NCBI RefSeq assembly: GCF_000166135.1 | Contig: NC_014666.1 | Location: 4,526,001-4,590,000, forward strand | Length of the DNA: 64,000 nt | Direction of reading: 5' to 3' | Origin: Pseudofrankia inefficax | GTDB lineage: Bacteria > Actinomycetota > Actinomycetes > Frankiales > Frankiaceae | Shown here: in pieces, positions 61,908 through 64,000 of the stretch | Layout of the letters: each line of letters begins with the position of its first letter | Position numbering within the stretch: position 1 is the stretch's first letter | The notes under the pieces: generated by a model | What the model was told of the DNA's origin: nothing | Database searches by the model: none | The model's input: only the letters and a program-made list of their open reading frames with translations | Program-made: the position numbers and the translations under genes

Positions 61908-63425
61908 TTACTTGCCGGAGAGGGCGTCTACGAGCTCGGCGGCGGTGCGGCACCGGTCGAGCAGAGTGCCGACGTGGTTCTTGGTGCCGCGCAGCGGTTC
62001 GAGGGTCGGGACGCGCTGCAGGGAGTCGCGGCCGATGTCGAAGATGACCGAGTCCCAGCTCGCCGCGGCGACCTGCTGCGGGTACTTGGCGAGGCAGCGG
62101 CCGCGGAAGTAGGCCCTGGTGTCCTCGGGTGGCTCCGTCATGGCCCGGGTGACGTCGTCCTCGGTGAGGAGCCGTTCCATCCGGCCGCGGGCGACGAGGC
62201 GGTTGTAGAGGCCCTTGTCGAGGCGGACGTCGTGGTACTGGAGGTCGACGAGCTGGAGCCGGGGGTCGTTCCAGGGCAGGTTGTCCCTGGTCCGGTAGCC
62301 CTCGGCGATGGAGAGCTTGGCGACCCAGTCGAGCTCGCGGGCGCAGCTCATCGGGTCCTGCTCGAGGCGGGTCAGGACCGACTCCCAGCGGGTGAGGATG
62401 TCGGTGGTCTGGGCGTCCGCGTCGGCGCCGAACCGGTCCTCGACGTACTTGCGGGCCTGCTCCAGGTACTCCATCTGCAGCTGGATGGCGGTCATCTTGC
62501 GGCCGTCGCGCAGGGTTACCTGGTGGCGCAGCGTTGGGTCGTGGGAGATCGCGCGCAGCGAGGCGACCGGCATGTCGACCGAGAGGTCGACGGTGAACCA
62601 GCTGTCCTCGATCATCGACAGGACGAGGGCGGTGGTGCCGACCTTGAGGTAGGTGGCGATCTCGCTCATGTTGGCGTCGCCGATGATGACGTGCAGCCGG
62701 CGGTACTTCTCGGGGTCGGCGTGCGGCTCGTCGCGGGTGTTGATGATGGGCCGCTTGAGCGTCGTCTCGAGGCCGACCTCGACCTCGAAGAAGTCGGCGC
62801 GCTGGGAGATCTGGTAGCCGGCGGTGCGCCCGTCGACGCCGACGCCGACGCGGCCGGCACCGCAGTAGACCTGGCGGGTCACGAAGAACGGCGTCAGGTG
62901 GCGGACGATCTCCCCGAACGGGGTGGAGCGGGCCATCAGGTAGTTCTCGTGGCAGCCGTACGAGACGCCCTTGTTGTCGGTGTTGTTCTTGTACAGGTTG
63001 ACCGGGTGGCTGCCGGGGACCTGCAGGGCGCGCCGGGCCGCCTCGGCCATGACCCGCTCGCCGGCCTTGTCCCACAGCACGACGTCCCGGGGGTTGGTGA
63101 CCTCGGGGGCGGAGAACTCGGGGTGGGCGTGGTCGACGTAGAACCGGGCGCCGTTGGTCAGGATGAGGTTCGCGAGGCCGAGGTCGTCCTCGTTCGCGGG
63201 GGCGCTGGGGTCGACGATGGGTTCCCGGGGCGTCTCGAAGCCCCGGGCGTCCCGCAGCGGCGACTCCTCCTCGAAGTCCCATCTGGCCCGGCTGCCGCCG
63301 CTGGCCGTGCGATTGGCGTAGGAGTTCACCACCAACGACGAGGCCAGCATCTGGTTGGTGTTGGGCTGGCCAGGCACCGAGACCCCGTACTCGGTCTCGA
63401 CTCCCATGATCCGGCGAACGCTCAC
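61908..63425 (-). CDS. dop: Depupylase/Pup deamidase Dop
   Basis: A 505-residue paralogue of PafA. The N-terminus [19 protein letters not shown] carries the Mg/ATP glutamates, and the insert characteristic of Dop (about 40-75, the Dop loop, [20 protein letters not shown]) separates it from [16 protein letters not shown] with the catalytic Asp near 98. [20 protein letters not shown] is shared with PafA. Dop removes Pup from substrates, and deamidates PupGGQ in mycobacteria; the local Pup already ends in Glu, so only depupylation should be needed. GTG 63425 begins SVRRIMG. Confidence 0.97.
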   Translation of the reverse strand: MSVRRIMGVETEYGVSVPGQPNTNQMLASSLVVNSYANRTASGGSRARWDFEEESPLRDARGFETPREPIVDPSAPANEDDLGLANLILTNGARFYVDHAHPEFSAPEVTNPRDVVLWDKAGERVMAEAARRALQVPGSHPVNLYKNNTDNKGVSYGCHENYLMARSTPFGEIVRHLTPFFVTRQVYCGAGRVGVGVDGRTAGYQISQRADFFEVEVGLETTLKRPIINTRDEPHADPEKYRRLHVIIGDANMSEIATYLKVGTTALVLSMIEDSWFTVDLSVDMPVASLRAISHDPTLRHQVTLRDGRKMTAIQLQMEYLEQARKYVEDRFGADADAQTTDILTRWESVLTRLEQDPMSCARELDWVAKLSIAEGYRTRDNLPWNDPRLQLVDLQYHDVRLDKGLYNRLVARGRMERLLTEDDVTRAMTEPPEDTRAYFRGRCLAKYPQQVAAASWDSVIFDIGRDSLQRVPTLEPLRGTKNHVGTLLDRCRTAAELVDALSGK

Positions 63426-63559
63426 TCCCTCAGCGTAGGCGGTCAGGCGCCACTTGGACGCCCGGACGGGACCGTTGTTCCTCTGTCGCTGGTTCGCTCT
63501 GTTTCTGGTTCGCTCCGTCCGGGCGCGGCGCTCCGCGGCCGTCCTCGCCTGGCGCCGAC

Positions 63560-63594
63560 CTCCCAGATCGACTTCGTCGATCCGGCAGGGACCC
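63560..63594. repeat. 35-bp repeat right of dop, inverted copy
   Basis: Reverse complement of 61835-61869 with two compensating changes. Similarity continues for some 25-30 bp on the side that carries the GCGGAGCGCCG motif. Confidence 0.75.
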
Positions 63595-63934
63595 TGCGGA
63601 CGACCACTCCGCGCCGCATCCTCCTCCGCTGTGACATCGGTTCGCTCCGTCCGGGCGCGGCGCTACGGCCCCTCACTCGCTTCGCTCCCGAGGGACCTCC
63701 GCGCCGCGTCCTCCTCCGCTCACGTGCCCTCCGGCGACCTCCGCTGCGGCTCGCCCACGTCGCTTCGCTCGTGGGCGTGCCTCCGCGCAGGCACGCCTCC
63801 GGGCCGCACGGTCGCCCGCCGCTGCACGTCACCCACCCGCCGGAACCTCCTCCGGGGGTGTCCCTCGCTCCGCTCGGAGACAGCGATCTGGCCCCTAGCA
63901 CCTGGCGAGCGAGCAACTGGCCGCAACGGCCGAA

Positions 63935-63966
63935 AAGCCGGCCTCCCCGGTGGGGAGAGGCCGGCT
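63935..63966. terminator. Hairpin downstream of arc
   Basis: Arms AAGCCGGCCT and AGGCCGGCTT with CCCC/GGGG inner pairs and a two-base bulge. It lies 18 bp beyond the stop of the arc gene on the minus strand and is probably its terminator. A run of A's (T's on the minus transcript) follows in the direction of transcription. Confidence 0.7.
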
Positions 63967-63983
63967 TCGCGGTCTTGGCTGTC

Positions 63984-64000
63984 TTACAGGTACTGGCCGG
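63984..64000 (-). CDS. arc: Proteasome-associated AAA ATPase ARC/Mpa, last four codons
   Basis: Only the 3' end is inside the window. On the minus strand it reads GGC CAG TAC CTG TAA, encoding G-Q-Y-L and a stop. That is the C-terminus of ARC/Mpa, whose penultimate tyrosine docks into the proteasome core and opens its gate. In actinobacteria the gene normally stands upstream of dop and pup, as it does here. The identification rests on this short tail plus synteny, both of which fit. Confidence 0.75.

Larger units (their letters stand above)
63426..63983. other. Gene-free region between arc and dop with repeats
   Basis: About 560 bp with no supported gene. The segment GGTTCGCTCCGTCCGGGCGC occurs twice (63509 and 63639, both followed by GGCGCT). 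The inverted 35-bp repeat lies at 63560-63594 and a hairpin at 63935-63966. Many TTCGCTC motifs (63675, 63764, 63865) give it a repetitive look. Confidence 0.65.

Noticed and set aside
61816-63282. Long frame through dop and the repeats
   Set aside because: It is a shifted frame of dop; the repeated words come from the 35-bp repeats, not from a real protein.
63443-63916. Arginine-rich minus-strand frame beyond dop
   Set aside because: It is made of repeated DNA words (the same AAPGRSEP-type peptide twice) with no ribosome site or homology I recognise.

Overview
The window is high-G+C actinobacterial chromosome, with frequent GTG starts and 1-4 bp gene overlaps. It carries a complete Pup-proteasome locus in the order arc-dop-pup-endonuclease VII-prcB-prcA-...-pafA-...-pafBC-tatA-tatC-helY. 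That order, the lifestyle genes and the composition suggest a Frankia or Pseudofrankia-like member of the Frankiales. The genus is inference; the gene order is read directly from the sequence.

Region 1 (1-9.4 kb) is an accessory export and resistance block. It holds a truncated ABC ATPase, a NUDIX-SRPBCC-rifampicin-monooxygenase-like operon, a GNAT enzyme, a ComB-like phosphatase and an AAA ATPase. A MarR regulator follows with a 17-codon leader peptide coupled to a DHA2-type efflux pump, then a TetR/SDR divergent pair with two perfect operators. Region 2 (9.4-24 kb) holds a pentapeptide-repeat membrane protein, glmS with a strong convergent terminator, a TetR-controlled echA-CaiB-solute-binding-protein operon, an ECF41-type sigma factor next to its usual carboxymuconolactone-decarboxylase partner, and a leaderless PadR-HAAS-serine hydrolase operon.

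Region 3 (24-37.6 kb) contains two paralogous modules of a SigE-family sigma factor plus a translationally coupled membrane protein. Between them lie a phosphotransferase/AttH-like operon, whose promoter carries a KstR-type operator, and a YnfA-like gene. A Ser/Thr kinase with an extracellular beta-rich domain and a two-gene ABC-2 exporter follow. From about 28 to 37.4 kb the + strand is strongly C-rich over G whatever the gene orientation.

Region 4 (37.6-45.3 kb) has a VOC protein, a hydrolase, a DUF916/WxL-like surface-protein cluster with a recent tandem duplication, a GrpB-family gene and a DrrAB-like ABC exporter. Region 5 (45.3-64 kb) is the core locus: helY, tatC, tatA, a PafB-PafC fusion, an FKBP lipoprotein, pafA, a membrane protein, a hydrolase, prcA, prcB, a tandem endonuclease VII-domain protein, pup ending in Gly-Gly-Glu, dop, and the last codons (GQYL-stop) of the ARC/Mpa ATPase at the window edge.

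Four copies of a 79-80 bp element with CTTGATC/GATCAAG ends lie in gene-free stretches of the right half. A further inverted repeat pair flanks dop. No tRNA, rRNA, CRISPR array or transposase was seen.
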